From: Undaria pinnatifida
Lineage: Eukaryota > Sar > Phaeophyceae > Laminariales > Alariaceae
Reading direction: 5' to 3'
Assembly (NCBI GenBank): GCA_012845835.1
Contig: JABAKD010000011.1
Location: 8,494,381-8,558,380 of the forward strand
Length of the DNA: 64,000 nucleotides
Position 1 is the stretch's first letter. Every line of letters starts with the position of its first letter. Positions 1-11,789 of this stretch are shown one piece after another. The notes under the pieces are model-generated. The model ran no database searches. It was not told the DNA's origin and worked only from the letters and a program-made list of their open reading frames with translations. The translations under genes and the position numbers were made by a program.

Positions 1-1176
1 GCTCGCAGTAGTGAACGGTTCGCCGACACCTTTCCCGTCGGAATATTTTCGCCGACAGAATCCGCTATTGTCGCGACAGTGACGACTGATGCGGTCGACC
101 TGGGAGCTTCGGCAGCGACTCCTTCTGAGGGCTGTATCGGGCCAGCAGTGATTTCGGCCACGGGGATTTTTTCCTCTTCCTCCATCAATGCACCCAAGGG
201 TAAGGCTGGCACTTCCCCCAGGGGAGTAACACCATCCTTCCCCGGGGCGAAGGCGGCACACCCGGACCCACCATCTCCCGCCACCTTTTCTGTGGGCAAG
301 GTGACAGGTTCTCGGTCGACATCATTCAACTTCAGGCAGCCGACACCTGCCAACGCCAAGGCCAGGAACCTCCAGAAGAGTGGAGATGACCCGGTCGGAT
401 GCCCTTCCCTCGAGTTCCACCCGCCGCCGGCAAGGAAGGATATCGACAAGCTCCGCGGAACGCCGCGGCGATACACTCACTGCCCTCCGACACCCGTCAA
501 CCCTAACTCCGGGGGGGGGAAGAGCGCAGCGAGAGCAGAGAAGCCGGCATTTTCCGTGCGGGCGGCGGCTAAACCTTATCAGAAGCGTAGCTCCACCGGC
601 GAGGAGGTGCCGTCGCTCGCCTTGCGGGGGGTGACGAAGAAGCCCGCCCTCCCGTCGTCCGTCAAGCGCAGCTCCTCCAGCAGGGAGGTACAGCCGTTTT
701 CTTCGGGGGCGGGGGCTAAGCCCGGCTCAAGGACGTACTTAAAGCGCGGCTCCGTCGGAAAAGAGGTGCCGTCGCTTGCTGCGCGAGCGGTGGCCGGCAG
801 CGTGGAGAAGGGTGGCTCTGTCGGCAAGGGGCCTGCCGTCGAGATCGGTCGCGGTGGTGGTGACGGCAGCGCGGAGGGGGTCGGGCCTGTCGGCAAGAGG
901 CCAGCTGTCGAGATCGATGGGGATGGCGGGGCCCGTACTGGTGGACCTGTGAAGGGCAAGGGGCCCGGTGACGGACGGAAGGTGGACATCGCATCCTCGG
1001 GGAGAGTACTGCGGTCAGCGTCTAGAGCTGCTGCTGCTGCTGCGGCGGCGGCGCCTGCGAGTGGTGAAGCAGACATCTCGGCAGCTTCGGGCACTGTTTC
1101 CGGCGCCGCCGCTGCCGCCGCCGGTGCCGCCCCAGTTCAGCCTACCAGGTCAAGCAGATCTGGCATCCGACGGTAA
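1..1176 (+). CDS. C-terminal part of duplicated disordered basic protein (copy A, 5' end outside window)
   Basis: The frame is open from base 1 to the stop at 1174-1176, so the start lies upstream of the window; an ATG at base 79 is internal. The product is rich in Ser, Ala, Gly, Pro, Lys and Arg, with no catalytic motif. It is clearly paralogous to the protein at 29434-31326: shared blocks include EKPAFSVRAA, EVPSLA.RGVTKK, SLAARA.AGS.EK, VGKGPAVE and the C-terminal QPTRS..RSG/ATRR. Three to four copies of a K-R-G-S-x-G-K-E-V-P-S-L motif recur in the basic C-terminal half. The family is not recognised. The long disordered basic tail suggests nucleic-acid or chromatin association, but that is a guess. 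The retained frame in two diverged copies is the main evidence that it is real. Confidence 0.6.
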   Translation, partial: ARSSERFADTFPVGIFSPTESAIVATVTTDAVDLGASAATPSEGCIGPAVISATGIFSSSSINAPKGKAGTSPRGVTPSFPGAKAAHPDPPSPATFSVGKVTGSRSTSFNFRQPTPANAKARNLQKSGDDPVGCPSLEFHPPPARKDIDKLRGTPRRYTHCPPTPVNPNSGGGKSAARAEKPAFSVRAAAKPYQKRSSTGEEVPSLALRGVTKKPALPSSVKRSSSSREVQPFSSGAGAKPGSRTYLKRGSVGKEVPSLAARAVAGSVEKGGSVGKGPAVEIGRGGGDGSAEGVGPVGKRPAVEIDGDGGARTGGPVKGKGPGDGRKVDIASSGRVLRSASRAAAAAAAAAPASGEADISAASGTVSGAAAAAAGAAPVQPTRSSRSGIRR

Positions 1177-2283
1177 GCAGTAGAATATACCTGGTACTAG
1201 TGCATGTTTTGGGCACGAGTTGGTTCCAGCCATAGCCAGAATACTTCTAGTCCGAAAAAATGCATTCGGGTTGTGAAGAGGTGGGATCCGAAATTTGAAA
1301 GGGTCGGTTTTATTATGCCCAAACCACGCGTGGCTTTTCTTTATGTTTTATATTCCAAAGGGGGCTAGCTTTTTGTACTTGTTTAGACCTTTTCAGGCAA
1401 CCTTGACTTTTTTCCTTTTTTGTTCTTTTTCCTGGAAAAAAGCCGCTCGATTTTTGCTTTTGGCATGAAGAACGGAAAACAATCCGGTTAATTGTCAGAT
1501 TACAAATAAAAAAAAACAGTGCACGTTTTTGGTGTCGGTAAAGTTCTCCCGACTATGTGTAGAAAAAAGTGCAATTTTGGTGCGTAAATAGAAAATAGGG
1601 CACTACCTGAACGACAATAACCCTAAAATTGGCCAAAATTGTCACTTGGAATTTTTTTTTTCGCGAATCTCCGTAGAATGACGGTCACAACCATTTGCAA
1701 GTGCGCTATCGACCCTGTTTTTTCAAGAGCCAAGGATTGCAAAGTGAATGATGAAGCACGGTCATGAAAAGGGCAAAAAGACTGCTGCACCGGACCTCTC
1801 CTATGAAACCGAGATACTCTATTCGTTTCAAGCTATGGTTCATATTTTAAAAAGGATGAATCCTCCACTAACTTCAGTGTAACAGCTATATCATTTAAAT
1901 TTCCCCGCAGTTTTTAGACTTAACGCCGTTACAACTGGAAACCCGTTTTTGGTGAAAAATAGTTGGAATTAGTGTAAGAAGGGGTTTTGGGGCTCCTAAG
2001 GGGCCAGGTTTCTTGTGGGCCTCCGTTTCATGAGAGAGCCGACAGAGTGCTCGCCTAAAGAAAATGTTTACCCTTGTTACTAGAACTACAGTTAGTAGCT
2101 CGTTTTCGCTCAACGTTGATTGCGCTGGATGGTGCACTATACAATATCGGAAGACGCGCGAAGTATGTGTAGCATATAAAGCTATCTTTGGGAGCTCACG
2201 CAGCAGGAATTTTTGAAACAACTGTCGTAAGCTTGTGTGCGTTGAGAATTTGATCGTAGGCAGATCGTAACACCACTACCTAC

Positions 2284-2345
2284 CAACAAAATCGGCACAT
2301 GAAACATCAGATGAAACATCACATGAAACATTCCATGAAACGTCC
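2284..2345. repeat. Short tandem repeat, ATGAAACATC units
   Basis: About five imperfect copies of a 12-bp unit, ACATGAAACATC and variants, sit in the 3' flank of copy A. Nothing similar was noticed at the matching place in copy B. Confidence 0.6.
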
Positions 2346-4926
2346 CGCTAAAATCTACACGGTACTTGGTAGTATAGTCTATTAATAGTACGGCTTCCCG
2401 CCAACTCGGTAGAGGTCCCTATTGATTTGTAGCCGTCAAAAACAGACGCTTGTCAATCTGGACATGAATACAATAAATGTTTAGCTATTAAGATGAATAC
2501 CAAATGGACCTCTTATATCTGTGTCCAGAGCGGTGTGAAATATGCGCATGACCTACCGCCGTGTGTGGCACTTTTCTTGTGACACTTTGGATTATTTCTC
2601 CTTGACGCTTGACGCTTTTTTTTTGCCGGCCCCATGCTGCGTTTTGAACATTTTCTGTTTTTCACCAGGCCGGCGCAAAGGAATACCACGACCCGAAGCG
2701 ACGTTAGCAGCCGGGGAAAATTCATGAGCTTTTAAGGACGTGAATCATGCCTTGTTGTCCTTGGTTGGCGTGCTGTGGTGGTGTGGTGCATCTTAGGACT
2801 GTTGTTACAGATTGCCGAATATTTCTTGTACCAACATTATTCGCGGTTGTGAGTACACTGTAGACTTGAAAATTGACGAACAGTGGCATTAGACATGGAA
2901 ATTGACGAACAGTGGCCGTGCTTAAGCCTCTGCGGCGTAAACATGGAAACACGTACAGCGGGAGGGGGTGAGGGGAGACGCTATCTCTGACCACGGCTTA
3001 TTATCTAGAAGGCCTCCGGGGGTAAGACCATCCTACGTGCTGAGTTGGATAGGAAAGGGGAAAATGAAGCGGAAAAAGCAGAACCAAACCTTAACAATAC
3101 AATTATAAAAAATAACGGTAGTCTATCCGATAGACTGGCGCCCGTCTGGCGTCTGCATTAGTTTTCGATTCTCGGTGGGTATTGACTACACCAACACACG
3201 TTTTTCTTGGTGTTCTTCCGTCGTCAAAAGCGCCAGAATCTTAAGATGGCAAAGTTCGACCAAAGTCGACGAGCGATGGGACCGCTGATTCATATTCGCG
3301 ATAAAACCGGGGGGTAGAAGGGACGATCCCTGCGACCACGGCGTGTTTATTAGTCGTTTGTTGAGGGGGAATCCTCCCACGCGAGTTGGGCTGGAAATAA
3401 ATTGTTTCGAGTAACTAAATGCTCAAAACTGTACCTGTAGTCTATGACCGTAGGCTACAGATTTATGGCCGTCGGTCGGTGAGTTCTCGGCCATCCTAAA
3501 GTTGGTGGGTTTGTTGGTGTTTTTGGCCGTACACGTCTGCCCCTACGGTCTACTCGTATGATGCCTTCGAATACTTGGCAAGTTGATCGACTGTTGATTG
3601 TCCCTCGGCACAATATTTGGAATACCGTTTTGTTGCAATATAGGAAGGGAGGTATTGGACAATTTCCGTGGCTCAGCAAGGCGTGACGGCGCGATGGAGA
3701 CGGGCGGAGGGTGTTTAGCACGGGCGAGTTTTTTCACTATGTTTTAGTGGGGCTGGGTTGTATTAGAGGAGAGGAAGACAAACATCGGGGCCCTACAAGG
3801 CGTGAAAGCATGGTGATAACTGGGGGGGAGTTAATCAATACTGGTGATTTTCTCGTGAAGGTTTTTGGAGGGGTTACTGTCTTTGATGTCATTTGTTGAC
3901 GGTTCTTGCCTTCAGCAGCAGAGGAAGGCTTGCGTCCCACTAGAATGCTCCCAGGCATACATGTGTTCCAGCGGGGCGAAATTCCTGTACAGGTGTCTCT
4001 GCACTTGGGATAGCAACACGGTCACCCTGTGGGACGGAAGTATTGTGTTCCTCGTACGGCAAAAGGGTTGGGGGAAGGGCGAGGGGGCAATGGTAAGTCC
4101 GGTGCCAGTTTCTTCGCTGATCACCCACTAAAGACCTGTGCAAGGCACGCACACAATATTTTATTTTTGGGTAGGAAAGGCTGGCGGAAATGAGCTATTT
4201 CAAGACTAGCCTTTTTTCATTACTTCTGCCATGTTTTCGGCCGCAAATGACTTGGGAATAGTGTGGGTTATTCGCGGCAGTTCGAAAAGGATTACTGGTA
4301 ATCACTGGTAACGTTTTTTTTTCAAGCTATTAGCAGTGCGACAGGGGGGGGTAGGGATGCACGGCGTAGGGCGACACTGGCTCTTAATGCCGGTCAATTT
4401 TTTTTTTCACAAAGCTTGCGACTTGCTGTATGTACCTGTTTTGACAGTGCTTTGAAGACGCCAGAGACTGTTACATAGGGTACGGAGTCATCCCACGCTC
4501 GGGGGTGCAGCAGATTCTAATATTTTTCGGGGCTTCTACAATGAGGAGCTCAATATCTCACCCTCGGGAAACATGCCTTCGAAGACATATCGTTCGCGCA
4601 ACCCGACCAACATGTGTATGCCGTCGCCCTAAAACACGCAAACGTACCTTTTTTTTTATACTGTCCACTATAGTTCCACACTGGAGGAGGGTGGACCGGT
4701 CACACATAACAAACATTGCTTCACCCAAAACGCGCAACTCCTACCGCACTATAGGGGGATGGCTCTGCGCCTGGTGATAGTGCTGTATACGCTGATGACC
4801 GTTGTACAGGGCACGGCATGAACCTTTGCGGGGGAGTAGTTAGTTGGTGTTGGCTCATCACACGGCAGAGGGGTGCAGCGGATTTTCTAAGAAGTTTCCG
4901 AGCACCTACCGTGGGGAGCTCAATGT

Positions 4927-5152
4927 CATCATCCATCATCATCATCATCATCATCATCATCGTCATCATCATCATCATCATCATCATCATCGTATCATCA
5001 TCATCATCGTCATCATCATCATCATCATCATCGTCATCATCATCATCCATCATCATCATCATCATCGTCGTCGTCATCATCATCATCATCCATCATCATC
5101 ATCATCGTCATCATCATCATCACCCATCATCATCATCATCGTCATCATCATA
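4927..5152. repeat. (CAT)n / (ATC)n microsatellite
   Basis: About 225 bp of near-perfect CAT triplets with scattered CGT interruptions and a few single-base slips. It lies inside segmental copy A and is absent from copy B, so it expanded after the duplication. It produces false poly-His, poly-Ser and poly-Ile frames on the plus strand and poly-Met/Asp frames on the minus strand. Confidence 0.95.
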
Positions 5153-5965
5153 ACCCCAAGCGTTACTTCGGAGGCATTCGATCGCCCAACCGAACACAAG
5201 TTATGCGCTATAGTCCCAAAACAAACATGCTCGTACAAATATCAGACGAATCGGAAGTTACTCACTTTTGCCCAAGGAGCTCAAACGCGGCCACAAGCGT
5301 TGTCCCCCCCCCCCAAATGTGACCCCTGCTACCTTGGGATGGCTCTCTGCTGTGCTTTTGGCGCAGACAACGCCAGGGGCTAGGTTAGCCCGCGACTTTT
5401 CAAACTTGTCCTGCGCTTTGGTTGGCGTGAATATTGGTCCGCTGCGGTTGTCTTGTGGTTAGGTTGGGGTCTGGAAGGTGGTCGCTGGTTGTTCGTCGGC
5501 TTCCAATCTACGATTGCCTTCCACCTCCACCTACAAAACCGGATTTATGGCGCCGCCACAGACGCCAGAGCGAGGGGTCGAGGGGAAGGGGCCAGTCAGG
5601 TGCTATAACAATATATTAGAGGTGTACATCCCTTTGGACTAAAAGCTAATTACCGTTGTGGTGTAAATTATTTCGTCTATGTGATTCTTGCGTTTCTTCG
5701 CAGATGACGTTTTTCAGCCGGTGGAGTTGCCGTTTTTGCCGTTTTTTATGCTGTTAAAACGTGGTGGCGGCCTTTTTTCTATTTGGGGTGGTCGGTGAAG
5801 GTATGCGACGCAGTTGTTGATTCCCAAACCGTGTGCTAGTTCCCGTGTTCATCCCCAAATATATTGACGACAGTGTCACCGAAACCAGGAGACGCGGCGG
5901 TGGTGATGAAAATATAGGGACATGCCTTACGAGTGAGATAAGAAATGCACCTGTAGCCAACGCGG

Positions 5966-6034
5966 GCCGCTAGCTAAGTGGTTACGTGCATCTGACAGGG
6001 AGTGCCTAGTAGTGAAGTTGAGGTCGAAACCTTC
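5966..6034 (+). repeat. tRNA-like internal promoter (box A + box B), probable SINE relic
   Basis: TAGCTAAGTGG at 5971-5981 fits a Pol III box A and AGGTCGAAACC at 6021-6031 resembles box B, 40 bp apart as in a tRNA. A proper acceptor stem is not evident, so this reads as a tRNA-derived SINE head or decayed tRNA. A more degraded version lies in the corresponding part of copy B (about 35830-35935). Confidence 0.3.
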
Positions 6035-6744
6035 TGGACTTACTACATCTCCAACAGCGAGGAACTCTATTATTTTTGTGATCGAAGCCGACTGGATTTT
6101 TTTTGTGTGTAGGTGCATTCTGTCGGGTGGTGTGGGCGTTGTCGCAATGTGGCTATACCGTCTGTACTTCAAAGCTGTAAGGGAAGACGGTGTCCTCCCT
6201 CGGTCGCGGAGGAAGAGGATGCGGCGGGGAGGAGAAAATACATCTAAGATTTCAGGGCATTCCACGGGATTAGCCCCGCGGGAGTTGAGATTATAATCCC
6301 ATTCACTCGTGATCAATATAAAATCCCGCTCCCGTACACGCGGGTTCCGTTCAAAATTCTTAGGTATCCGGTTCCCGCACACAAGAGGTCCCCTGCACAT
6401 ACTCACATCCCGTTCGCACACGAACAACACCCGTGCAAAGGTTGATATCCCGAGTTCCGCGATCAAAGGTACGATGAACCCCGTCGTTAAGCAGATGTTC
6501 ACTGCCCCATGCCGAGCGAGAGACTGGTACAAGGTGCCTACAAGACAAAATCTCCCGGGGTTCGACTATCACGAGTCTCTCCTTGCATAGGATTTTCATG
6601 TGTGTTTTCTTAAGCAAAACAATATACCAGTAGCCTGTGGTAACCGGCGCTCCCCAGAATCCCGCGATCGGCTTGTTGTATTGTCTGCAATCAATGGCCC
6701 TCGAAACAGTTTTTTTAAACAAAAAGTATCGTGCAGTTTCTTCC

Positions 6745-7225
6745 TCATTGTGCGAGCATCCGACCCTAATAAAAAATTCGCAGTACGCTGGGGAACAGCA
6801 AGGCAACGCCTAGGGTTGACGCTGCACTGCATTTCAACACTTCCGTCATCTACAGGGGTTGACGCTGCACTGCATTTCAACACTTCGTCATCTACAATTA
6901 CTGTGCGAGCGTCCAACCAAAACAATTTAGCAGCACACTAGGGAAAAGCACGGGAACGTGTATTGTTGGCGCTGCACTTCACTCCAATGCTTCGTTGTCA
7001 GCATGTATTGTGCGAGCGATCAACAAAAAATGGTCAGCAGTACACTGGGGAACAACACAGAAACGAATATTGTTGGCGCTGCACTACACAGTTCAGTTCG
7101 TCACCAATAAGTATTGTGCGAGCGCTCAACTAAACCAATTACAGTAGTAGCAGTTCACTGGGGAATAGTACGGCAAAACACATAGTTCGCGCTACGCCGC
7201 TGTTCAATACTCTGTGTGTCATCAG
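6745..7225. repeat. 106-bp tandem repeat, four degenerate copies
   Basis: The landmark TGCGAGC recurs at 6751, 6904, 7011 and 7117, each followed by a CACTGGGGAA..A block and a GTTGGCGCTGCACT block. The first unit is longer because an internal stretch of about 43 bp (GTTGACGCTGCACTGCATTT...) is itself duplicated at 6813-6897. Unit spacing is otherwise 106-107 bp. No coding potential is supported. Confidence 0.8.
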
Positions 7226-7249
7226 TACAGATTGGTGAGAGAATCGAAG

Positions 7250-7720
7250 AACAAAATTAACTATTTTATAAAATATTTCAAGGACGTCAGCCGTGAGTTC
7301 GACGAATTTCGGGTCAATATTCATCTTTGCAGGGGCTGCTTAATGGTTCTTGTGATATACTATGTGGGTGAGTTTTTCTTTATGAGAGGGGTCCTATTCT
7401 TTACTTAAAAAAATATATATGTAGTCTATATATATTTTGTTTTTGTCCACTATAATAATGGTTGGTGCTGGTATTTTAAAAATGTTTTTAGGACGTCATC
7501 CGTGAGTTCGACGAATTTCGGGTCAATACTCATATGTGCAAGCTGCGTTGTTGGTACTCGTAGTATACTGTGTGGGTGAGTTTTTTCATAATGGGAGGGG
7601 TCATATTGTTTTGTTTAAAAATACATATATACTTTTTTTTAGACTATATAGCTGGTATATGTTTTGGTTTTTCTCAACTATAATGAGTGGTGTTGGTATT
7701 TTTACATTAGGTGGGGAATT
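7250..7720 (-). repeat. Dispersed family R2, two to three tandem copies (minus orientation)
   Basis: Two copies of a roughly 230-bp unit lie head to tail. Read on the minus strand, each has a CTCACCCACATAGTATA block, then ATGAATATTGACCCGAAATT..TCGAACTCACGG.TGACGTCC, then an A/T-rich tail and a block CACCAACCATTATAGTGG. A third partial tail lies at 7660-7720. The same family occurs on the plus strand at 53560-53830 and 53960-54100. The 7254-7340 and 7485-7555 parts are the 70-bp module discussed in the findings. Confidence 0.7.
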
Positions 7721-7819
7721 TTTAGCTAGATCTCTAACAACTATTATTATTACGTGATATTATTAGACTAAGTAGTGCTTTTTTTGCATGTATGCGTTCC
7801 GTGCGAAAACCGTGGAGAA

Positions 7820-8140
7820 TAACCGTGGGGGTCGGATCCTGTACAAACCATCACGTGTGGTACGGTACCATCGCCGCTGTGGTCATAGACCATAAATCAC
7901 AGTCAAATATCGTCGTAGCCACGTCCAGTACTACTACACAACCTCGTTGAGTACCGCGGTAGCCGGATCCCGCACGAACCATCCCGTTGAGTCTCGTCGT
8001 GAGCGCATCCCGTCCCGGGGAGTACCGAGGTGACCGGGTCCCGCACAAACAATCCAGTTGAGTCCCGTGGTGGTCTGATCCCGTACCACAGACAATACCG
8101 TTGAGTACCGCCGTTGTGACCGGATCCTGTACCGACAACA
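7820..8140. repeat. Roughly 40-bp degenerate tandem repeat
   Basis: Units of the form GTTGAGTACCG..GT..ACCGGATCCCGTAC..ACAATCC recur about six to eight times with heavy divergence. The best-kept units are between 7945 and 8135. No gene is supported. Confidence 0.6.
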
Positions 8141-8254
8141 TGGTTGCAGTTCCGGGGTAACTAACTAACTCCCGAGGGAAATGTCCCCCGGGGCCAAGAG
8201 CGTACCTAGGTCCACGAACCGTTCACATTGCAAGGCAGGAAATAACTTATTTTT

Positions 8255-8445
8255 TTTGTTTCTGCCATTTTCGCAGTATCATCCGGCGCACATCGGGAAA
8301 AAAACAAAGCTTGAAGCTCACCACACGTATTCCACGTATGTTCATGCATGTGCGTGTCTGCTTAACTCAGTTGCATTCGCAATCCGGCGATAACTGGTGT
8401 GTCCTTCATTCAGTTCCCGTGGTAGCGACAGCGCGAGCTGTCCCT
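8255..8445 (+). repeat. Dispersed family D copy
   Basis: A T-run followed by ATCCGGCG..CATCGGG, AAAGCTT.AAGCTCACCACAC, a CCACGTAT..TTCATGCATG block and AACTCAGTTGC.TTCGCA. Related copies are at 27535-27720 (plus), 39050-39165 (plus) and 38855-38945 (minus). Family unassigned. Confidence 0.55.
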
Positions 8446-8514
8446 AATCCCCACCGGCGATGCCGCCAATTTTGGGCTGAGAAGCCCTTTACCCCGTCGA
8501 GGGTCCTGGAAAAG

Positions 8515-9360
8515 CATTCCAAGCTAATTTCAAGTAGCTTCCCCCCAAAACGTGAGGGCAGTTCTGAAGAGGATGATGTGGGGGCGGGGGCAAGAAGTTG
8601 TTGCTTAACAACTATGAGCGAGGACGTCAGCCGTCGGTGCACCATTGGAACCTGCAGCCGAAACATCCAGCCATTCGCCGACATCAAAGGGGGGGGGGGT
8701 AGTGATGAACTCTTCTCTTTGGTCGTGCTTTTGAAGTGGAAGAGGGGGGAGATCGTAGTCATCTGTCTCTCTTTCTCTGTTTTTTTTCTTCTATTATTCA
8801 CATTGTTAATTTTTTAAGCAGTTTTTTTCCAAACATGCAGGCGCAGCTCTGAATGGTTTGATACGGGGGGAACGGGGATGGTAGTGCTTTTTTTATTGGT
8901 GAAAGACTACTAGGAGATTAACTATCGACGTATTGTTGGAACCTTGCTGAAATACTCTGCCATCCGCCGAGGTAGCGTCGGACGCCGAGGGGGGGGGGGC
9001 GGAACGGTAGTTTTGGTCTTTTGGGACTTCAAAGAATATCCCCCACTAATTCCAAATAGTTAATTCCAGAACAACGTACTACTAATAGTAGTATTGGAAC
9101 CTAGCTGAAGCACTCACCCATTCGCCGACACATTATATTGACGGAAGCCGGGGCGGGGGGTGGGGGGGTACTCTACTCTGTCTGGAGTAGTTTCTTCCAA
9201 AAATAACGGTTGAGTTCTCATGGGGTTGTGGGGGGAAGGTCGAGAAGTCGTTGCATGATTGATAAAACCAGGACATCAGCCGTCGACGTACTGTTGGAAC
9301 CTGTACATAGCTGAGAGTTTCAGCCGTTCGCGGAGATAGCATCGAAAAAGGGGGGGGGGC
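8515..9360 (+). repeat. Degenerate satellite family B, about four units
   Basis: Each unit carries ACTAATTTCAAGTAGTTAAT, a cAAAACGTGGGTGCAGTTCTG block, a GGGG-rich stretch, GAGAAGTTGTT..ATGA, CAGGACATCAGCCGTCGACG, TATTGGAACCT..CTGAA and CAGCCATTCGCCGA, ending in a poly-G run. The same unit forms the 13465-15060 array and isolated pieces at 11165-11320, 40765-40820, 42655-42720 and 47715-47780. Confidence 0.7.
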
Positions 9361-9364
9361 GGGG

Positions 9365-9830
9365 GGTGTACTCGGTATTTGTGCATGGTCGTAGTCGTAT
9401 GACCGTATATGGTATACACCTTCGCATTCCTACAACTTCGGGACGGAGCATATCGGGTTTTCACGGACCAGGCAGGCATTGCTTGCACCAAGCGCGGAGC
9501 GCCGTGAGGTGTTCGGCGAGTCGCATGAAGGGTGAGCTGCATCCTACTAAGAACCGCATTGTGAGGCGGGCTTGCATATGGATGACAGCTTCAATGAGTT
9601 CATTTAATTTCCGGTATGTCCACTTCCAGAGACAGCAATGGGAACACTATGTAACTGCCTCCAGAGTTCCTTACCATAAGCACTGCTATACGTGATACGA
9701 TCATTCCCCTCGTGCGAAGTAAAGGTTCTCCCACTCCGCACAAATGATCTAACTCGACCGCCGCCTACCTGTGATCGACCCCTCCGAAACAAATTATAAA
9801 CAAAAATAAAAACAAAAAACAAAAAAGGCA
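9365..9830 (+). mobile_element. Dispersed element C, full-length copy with A-rich tail
   Basis: The element of about 465 bp starts after a poly-G run with TGTACTCGGT..TGTGCATGGTCGTAGTCGTATG, continues through CGGGACGGAGCA.ATCGGGTTTTCAC and AAGCGCGGAGCGCCGTGAGG, and ends in an A-rich AAC/AAAT tail (9790-9830). A second full copy lies at 41675-42110. Truncated copies lie at 40050-40225 (minus), 40235-40330 (minus), 42985-43150 (minus) and 50095-50150 (plus). The A-rich end suggests a retroposon, possibly a SINE, but I see no clear box A/B pair. Confidence 0.65.
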
Positions 9831-9984
9831 CCCGATGGCGGCGTAATTATCGTATACGTCGGTGTATGCCACCCGTGACGTTGTATATCACACCCACCCC
9901 TGGAGTATACCGCCTGGGTGATAAATGGTTAGAATCCCAACCAAATCAACTACCCGATTTTGTCACCCGGGCATAATACATGCG

Positions 9985-10070
9985 GGTCGCCCCGGTGGTC
10001 TAGTGCTTACCCTCGAATACCACTACTAGCGTTGGTCCTCGAGTTCGATTCCCACAGTGGTGAGACTTTG
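9985..10070 (+). repeat. tRNA-like sequence, pseudogene or SINE head
   Basis: GCCCCGGTGGTCTAGTGCTTA resembles the D-arm/box A region of a Glu/Asp-type tRNA, and GAGTTCGATTCCC (about 10040) is a good box B. The T-stem does not pair properly and no clean 7-bp acceptor stem forms, so a functional tRNA is unlikely. It is followed by an A-rich stretch at 10080-10110, as expected of a tRNA-derived SINE. From 10110 to 10880 nothing else was recognised. Confidence 0.35.
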
Positions 10071-10884
10071 ACTTATTTGCAAAAATGAAAGCAAACAAAA
10101 AAAAGAAGGATAAACTGCCGAGAGCGGCTAGCAAGCAGCAGGGGTAGGTACAATTCGACGTGAGTCGACGAGGGAAGAAAATGCTGAATTATTCTCGCGA
10201 TAAAAATGAACGCACGTACCAAAGTAGGAAGGGCGAACGAGGGCCCGCTATGTGACCCCAGATCTGAGTTAATGCTGGGAGGGAGGGTGAGAGTAGCGCA
10301 ATGCTAATAAATGGGACGGTAGACTCTCAGCTAAACCATGTACAGGGAAAGGAAACGGTAGAAAAAAGGAGAAGATGTGGGGAAAGGAAATGGGGAAATG
10401 GCTGGCGGAAGATACCACTGCTATAGGGTGCGATCATTCGGCTTCATATTAGATACTTCTGCTGCTTTATGGAAGGATATTCGATTTACATCGGAACGGC
10501 ATCTACGCTATATTGTCGGAGGGCAATAATGATCATATAATAAATGAGACGGAAAAAAAAACGATGGAAAAGAAACGTTGTATACCACACCCCCTGCAGC
10601 GGCATGCCCCATCAAGAGAATGACACGCCCAAGAGACCGGCTCCCCCAATACAGGAAGCGCACGCAGCTAACTTTCTTCAGTCGCGAGGCTCCACAATGT
10701 GTCTTGGTGGCGTTTTTTCGAAAACACTCGGGCGATCGAAAAGCCAGCCTAGATCTCTAAACGCGACCAAGTACCGGCAGGAAAATAAATACGTTCCCGG
10801 GTCCTTGTCTGAGGTCGAGTCCAATGTTTTTGCACGCCCCACCTGTTGGGGGTGTGGCAGTAACAGTAAAACTCGGTTTCAAAC

Positions 10885-10965
10885 AATGTTATCACACCCC
10901 TTTCATCACACCCCATTTATCACACCCCTTTTATCACACCCCTTTTATCACACCCCATAAGAGTA
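10885..10965. repeat. 15-bp tandem repeat, TTATCACACCCCTTT
   Basis: Five nearly perfect copies. Related but scattered TATCACACCC and GGTGATA motifs occur at 9875-9930 and 10970-11150, suggesting a larger decayed family. Confidence 0.8.
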
Positions 10966-11164
10966 TACCGCCTCGCTCGGTGATATCTGGTACCTGGTAC
11001 GTGTTATCAAATTCAAAATGGCCACCCAATTTATCACCAGGGTACGCTGTACAAGTATGTCAGACCCCTGGGGTATACCACACCGGGTGATAGGTGTTAG
11101 TTGTAGAGTCCAAAATGCAATCACCGGGGGTTTGGTATACACCCTTTCGTATACGCCAAGTCTC

Positions 11165-11322
11165 TTGGGGCTCTACTACAGTGTTTCACAGTAATTCCAA
11201 GTGGTTATTTCCGAAAATGTGCGCGCAGGTCTCTAGGGATTGGAAGCTCTAGTCTGTTGGGGGGAAGGGCAAAGACTCGTTTTATGATTGGTGAATACCA
11301 GGACACTAGCCATCGACGTAAA

Positions 11323-11349
<27 letters not shown>
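11165..11349 (+). repeat. Family B satellite unit followed by (TA)n
   Basis: One isolated family B unit (AGTAATTCCAAGTGGTTA ... CCAGGACACTAGCCATCGACG) runs into a short TA dinucleotide tract at 11322-11348. Confidence 0.6.
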
Positions 11350-11354
<5 letters not shown>

Positions 11355-11364
11355 AACCACGGTT

Positions 11365-11645
11365 CTCGTCGGTAATTTTCCCGCCGTTCAATTTCCGCCC
11401 TGGTGGGCGATCCCGGTAATACGCCATATTTTGGTTTTACCGCCTCCGCCAAAGTCGTTATTGACCGCCAAAAAACGCAAAACCATCTACCGCCAGAAAA
11501 AATACCGCGACAATTTGGCTTTAGCGCTTCCTCCAAACAAAAAACCACCAGCTCTCGATACCACCCAAAAACAAGTACCGCCAACTCTCGATACCTCCCA
11601 AAAAAGTACCACCGATACTGGATACCGCCCAAAGAGTCCTCAAGC
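11365..11645 (+). repeat. TACCGCC-rich array 1
   Basis: A degenerate array in which TACCGCC or close variants recur every 20-45 bp, separated by A-rich spacers such as AAAACGCAAAACC. It lies directly upstream of the hAT transposase relic; array 2 is at 13070-13435 in the same orientation. Confidence 0.65.
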
Positions 11646-11789
11646 CGGACCTGATCGACACGGATGGCTATAAAAATCTTCATGTTATTTTGGAATCGGC
11701 GGGCCACTGGTGGCGTATGCCCGGCGACGGGCAAGGTCACGTCTCCGGCGGAATTGCCGCATCTAGCGTTTATACAGTAGCTCGGTTGT

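Larger units (their letters stand above)
1..6250 (+). repeat. Segmental duplication, copy A
   Basis: This segment aligns colinearly with about 29950-36120. Matching landmarks include the coding end (1176 and 31326), the T-rich 3' flank (1300-1470 and 31440-31600), the block around 2700-2810 and 33050-33175, the block 3470-3660 and 33800-33990, the stretch with GTTGGGGGAAGGGCGAG at 4065 and 34405, AAAGGCTGGCGGAAATGAG at 4177 and 34762, CAGACGCCAGAGCGAGGGG at 5558 and 35333, and TCGAAGCCGACTGGA at 6081 and 35930. Identity in the non-coding parts is patchy, with many indels, so the duplication is old. The 1177-6250 part shows no coding exon I can support. Confidence 0.75.

Noticed and set aside
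4721-5383. Frames of poly-His/Ile/Ser and poly-Met/Asp
   Set aside because: Produced by the (CAT)n microsatellite; no flanking protein-like sequence.
9985-10070. Functional tRNA gene
   Set aside because: Good box A and box B, but the T-stem and acceptor stem do not pair, so only a tRNA-like relic is reported.
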